Part shown: in pieces, positions 61,941-64,000 of the stretch
Layout: the number at the start of each line of letters is the position of its first letter
Position numbering within the stretch: the stretch's first letter is position 1
Source: Nitrosomonadales bacterium
Lineage (GTDB): Bacteria; Pseudomonadota; Gammaproteobacteria; Burkholderiales; Gallionellaceae
Assembly (NCBI GenBank): GCA_016214695.1
Contig: JACRNY010000006.1
Coordinates: 124,001-188,000, forward strand
Direction: 5' to 3'
Length of the DNA: 64,000 nt
The notes under the pieces: model-generated
What the model saw: only the letters and a program-made list of their open reading frames with translations
What the model was told of the DNA's origin: nothing
Database searches by the model: none
Position numbers and translations under genes: made by a program

Positions 61941-62680
61941 GGTCTTTTCAGGAGCGCGGACAGTGCCGCATGGTCGGACAAACGCTGCCATTTTCCGCCG
62001 GTATGCACGTCACACAGTTGCACATCGAAACCCCGCACATAGATGCGATCCAGCCGGAACAGCGGCAAACGGGATGGGTAGCTGCGTGCGGGCTGGCCGT
62101 TATGCACATCGAACACGTCGCGCACGCCCAGCTCGCGCATCAACACCGGACTCAACTGGTCGCGCCAGTCGTTGAAATCGCCCGCGATGATCAGCGGCTC
62201 ATCGTCGGGGATGGCACTGCGCACATACTCGATCAGCGCGCGTTTCTGCATGCGCCGCCCCTTGGCGAACAGCCCGAAGTGCGCGCACAGACAATCCACC
62301 TTCTGCCCCCCGACATCCACCTCGCAATGCAGCAGTCCGCGGCTTTCGAAGCGGTGCGCCGAGACGTCCTTGTTCGAAGACTGCAAGATGGGAAAGCGGC
62401 TGAGGATGGCATTGCCGTGATGCCCCGCGTCGTACACCGCGTTCATGCCGTAGGCGTGGTGCGACCAGAATTCCTCGGCGAGGAACTCGTGCTGCGGCAC
62501 GCAAGGATAGTCGGTGTGGCGCTGCGGATGCCGCAGATGCTCGCCCTGCACCTCCTGCAGGAACACGATGTCCGCATCCAGCTCGCGCAGCCGCTCGCGC
62601 AACTCGTGCAGCACCACGCGGCGGTTGAATTGGGAGAAACCCTTGTGGATGTTGTAGGTGGCGATCTTGAGGGAGGTCAT
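61937..62680 (-). CDS. Endonuclease/exonuclease/phosphatase-family protein (YbhP-like)
   Basis: 247 residues with the EEP metal site: TYNIHKGFS (Asn), VFLQEVQGE (Glu), IAGDFNDWRDQ (Asp, Asn) and LSDHAAL (Asp, His). Substrate uncertain; neighbours suggest phospholipid work. I start at ATG 62680; ATG 62689 and GTG/TTG farther up are possible. Coupled to clsB. Confidence 0.85.
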   Translation of the reverse strand: MTSLKIATYNIHKGFSQFNRRVVLHELRERLRELDADIVFLQEVQGEHLRHPQRHTDYPCVPQHEFLAEEFWSHHAYGMNAVYDAGHHGNAILSRFPILQSSNKDVSAHRFESRGLLHCEVDVGGQKVDCLCAHFGLFAKGRRMQKRALIEYVRSAIPDDEPLIIAGDFNDWRDQLSPVLMRELGVRDVFDVHNGQPARSYPSRLPLFRLDRIYVRGFDVQLCDVHTGGKWQRLSDHAALSALLKRP

Positions 62681-62847
62681 GGGCGGCATTCTACCCAATC
62701 GGCGGAATATCTTGCTTAGGCTAATTGCCTGCGCATTATTTTGGATCAAACGGAACGACTGCTGTTAACCCATAAGAGAGGTGGCCGCTGTGAAGAAAAA
62801 CGGACACTCAGATTCGCTACGTGAACTTGCTGCCTTGTGGCGAATTT

Positions 62848-63396
62848 TCATTCGGAGGCTAATCTCCGCTCAATATTGCCTACAGCATCTTGCATTGCAC
62901 GAAGACTCTCATCATCTCCAGTCTCGCCGAACCCGACTAGTGTATTCAATGTAATGATTTCCTTGTCCAACTTGCCCGTAAAATCCAGATCCTTAAACCC
63001 ATCCCACTGAGCGCTTTGGGCGGCGCGATATAGTGCCCCACATGCAAAATAGTCATCGCGCAACTTTCCCATTCGTTTGCGCGCATCTTGAGAGAAATAT
63101 CTAGTCCAATCCTGGGTTGGTTGGCGAACTTGCAAGGTCGGACGAATGTCTTTGACCAGAAAGTCTTGGAGGGTTTTCCGCAGCGCATGGCAGTTTATTC
63201 CAAGACGCGTCTGCTCTGACGTAATGTATTGAACTGTATATTGCTGCCTAATCTTATTCAAATCGCTCTGGCTAGGCTGATGCCGGAACACAATCATCAC
63301 AACACCCAAGACACCAATTATCACACCAGCCAATACCAATACAGCGCCTTTCCCAACTCCCAGCAGCCGACTTTTTTTGAATTGATCAAAGCCCAT
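62848..63396 (-). CDS. Unrecognised membrane-anchored protein, low GC
   Basis: I do not recognise it. 182 residues from ATG 63396, with AGAGGG upstream. A hydrophobic helix (GAVLVLAGVIIGVLGVVMIV, about residues 17-36) follows a short basic start; the rest is a soluble, mostly helical domain with two Cys far apart (INCHAL and FACGALY). The bases are more AT-rich than the neighbours, so it may be a later arrival. A GC hairpin (CGGAG/CTCCG) lies at its 3' end. Out of place between the clsB pair and nadA. Confidence 0.7.
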   Translation of the reverse strand: MGFDQFKKSRLLGVGKGAVLVLAGVIIGVLGVVMIVFRHQPSQSDLNKIRQQYTVQYITSEQTRLGINCHALRKTLQDFLVKDIRPTLQVRQPTQDWTRYFSQDARKRMGKLRDDYFACGALYRAAQSAQWDGFKDLDFTGKLDKEIITLNTLVGFGETGDDESLRAMQDAVGNIERRLASE

Positions 63397-63479
63397 ATTA
63401 ATCCCTCTACGTCGCCTCACTACTTTGAGTCAGAGATGGCAGCAACTGTCCGCTTGTGGCCGAGAACAGCCGCCAAGCA

Positions 63480-64000
63480 TCAAGCATTCCCAATCCCCTT
63501 CGTCGGCAGCTTGATCTGCTTCGCAAAATCCAGCATGCGTTTGATGGGCAGCACGGCGCGCGGGATGATGGTGGGGTCGACGTGGATCTCGTTGTTGCCC
63601 TTTTCCAGCACCTCAGCCAGATTCAACAATCCGTTCATTGCCATCCACGGGCAGTGGCTGCAGCTGGTGCAGTTGGCGCCGCGCCCGGCGGTGGGCGCCT
63701 CGAGGAAGAGTTTGTCCGGGCACAGGGTGCGCATCTTGTGCAGGATGCCGTTGTCGGTGGCGACGATGAATTCCTTGTTGGGGGCGCTCTGCGCGGCCTT
63801 GATGAGCTGGGTGGTGGAGCCGACCACGTCGGCCTGCTGCACCACGGCGCGCGGCGATTCGGGATGCACCAGCACCAGCGCGCCCGGATGCTGCGCTTTC
63901 AATTCCTGCAATTCCCTGGCCTTGTATTCGTCGTGCACGATGCAGGAGCCCTGCCACAGCAGCATGTCCGCGCCTGACTCTCGCTGCACATAATCACCGA
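63480..64000 (-). CDS. nadA: Quinolinate synthase, C-terminal part (cut by window edge)
   Basis: [4Fe-4S] enzyme making quinolinate from iminoaspartate and dihydroxyacetone phosphate for NAD. About 173 codons are visible, from [17 protein letters not shown] to the C-terminus. Cysteines that can bind the cluster are in GSCIVHDEY and [15 protein letters not shown]. The start lies beyond the right edge. Confidence 0.95.
   Translation of the reverse strand, partial: GDYVQRESGADMLLWQGSCIVHDEYKARELQELKAQHPGALVLVHPESPRAVVQQADVVGSTTQLIKAAQSAPNKEFIVATDNGILHKMRTLCPDKLFLEAPTAGRGANCTSCSHCPWMAMNGLLNLAEVLEKGNNEIHVDPTIIPRAVLPIKRMLDFAKQIKLPTKGIGNA

Noticed and set aside
62790-62954. A 54-residue plus-strand frame (GTG) with GAGAGG upstream
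   Set aside because: More than half lies antisense to the 182-residue gene and no family or membrane signal is seen; the site-like bases are probably chance.

Overview
The window is 64 kb of a GC-rich betaproteobacterial chromosome. Its gene orders are those of the Nitrosomonadales/Gallionellales type: rlmE-ftsH-folP-glmM divergent from yhbY, carAB with greA, dapB-bamE-recN-nadK divergent from hrcA, rho-rplU-rpmA-obgE-proB, and a CysJ-less sulfate assimilation operon driven by a divergent cysB. This assignment is inferred from gene order and protein sequence; no rRNA is present. Nearly everything is housekeeping, tightly packed and often translationally coupled through ATGA or TGATG overlaps. 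I see no tRNA, rRNA, CRISPR array, prophage or intact insertion sequence.

Layout. 0-10.1 kb: glmM (cut by the left edge), folP, ftsH, rlmE, yhbY, greA, carB, carA, and the manganese exporter mntP. 10.1-11.45 kb is the clearest accessory island: a small dispersed repeat, a 538-bp element made of two inverted copies of one structured unit, and a lower-GC orphan PD-(D/E)XK nuclease-like gene. 11.45-17.5 kb: dapB (whose 5' coding region carries an intergenic-type palindromic repeat in frame), bamE, recN, nadK, hrcA, hemH. 17.5-20.6 kb is a c-di-GMP cluster on one strand: orn (pGpG removal), a membrane diguanylate cyclase with a periplasmic CxxCH motif, and a YcgR-type PilZ effector. 20.7-24.5 kb: M48 protease, a small cytochrome c, phhB, rsgA and a CobD/CbiB-like membrane protein.

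24.5-32.1 kb: sulfate assimilation (cysN, cysD, cysH, DUF934, cysI, a 77-aa unknown, a TauE/SafE permease) and divergent cysB; two different repeat families fill its intergenic gaps. 32.1-35.2 kb: small genes, including a 63-aa C2H2-finger-like protein, then murJ and rpsT. 35.2-42 kb: argD-argF-argG, macro-domain protein, ppnP, yajQ, then three overlapping or abutting genes (PAP2, DJ-1, membrane methyltransferase). 42.2-47 kb: trxA, rho, rplU-rpmA, obgE-proB. 47-49.1 kb: a four-gene ars operon (arsR-arsC-acr3-glutaredoxin-like). 49.2-57.1 kb: pbpG, an Atm1-type ABC exporter, a CHASE hybrid kinase and a GGDEF-EAL protein that also has a periplasmic CxxCH. 57.2-62.7 kb: glgP-glk and an endonuclease/phosphatase-clsB pair. 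62.8-64 kb: an unrecognised low-GC membrane-anchored protein and the 3' part of nadA.

The best leads are the twin-unit inverted element at 10.2-10.75 kb, whose two halves show compensatory base changes in their hairpins; the dapB gene with a repeat turned into protein; and the two c-di-GMP enzymes with predicted c-type heme sensors. The twin-unit element looks like a member of a dispersed structured repeat family, so its novelty must be checked by search.
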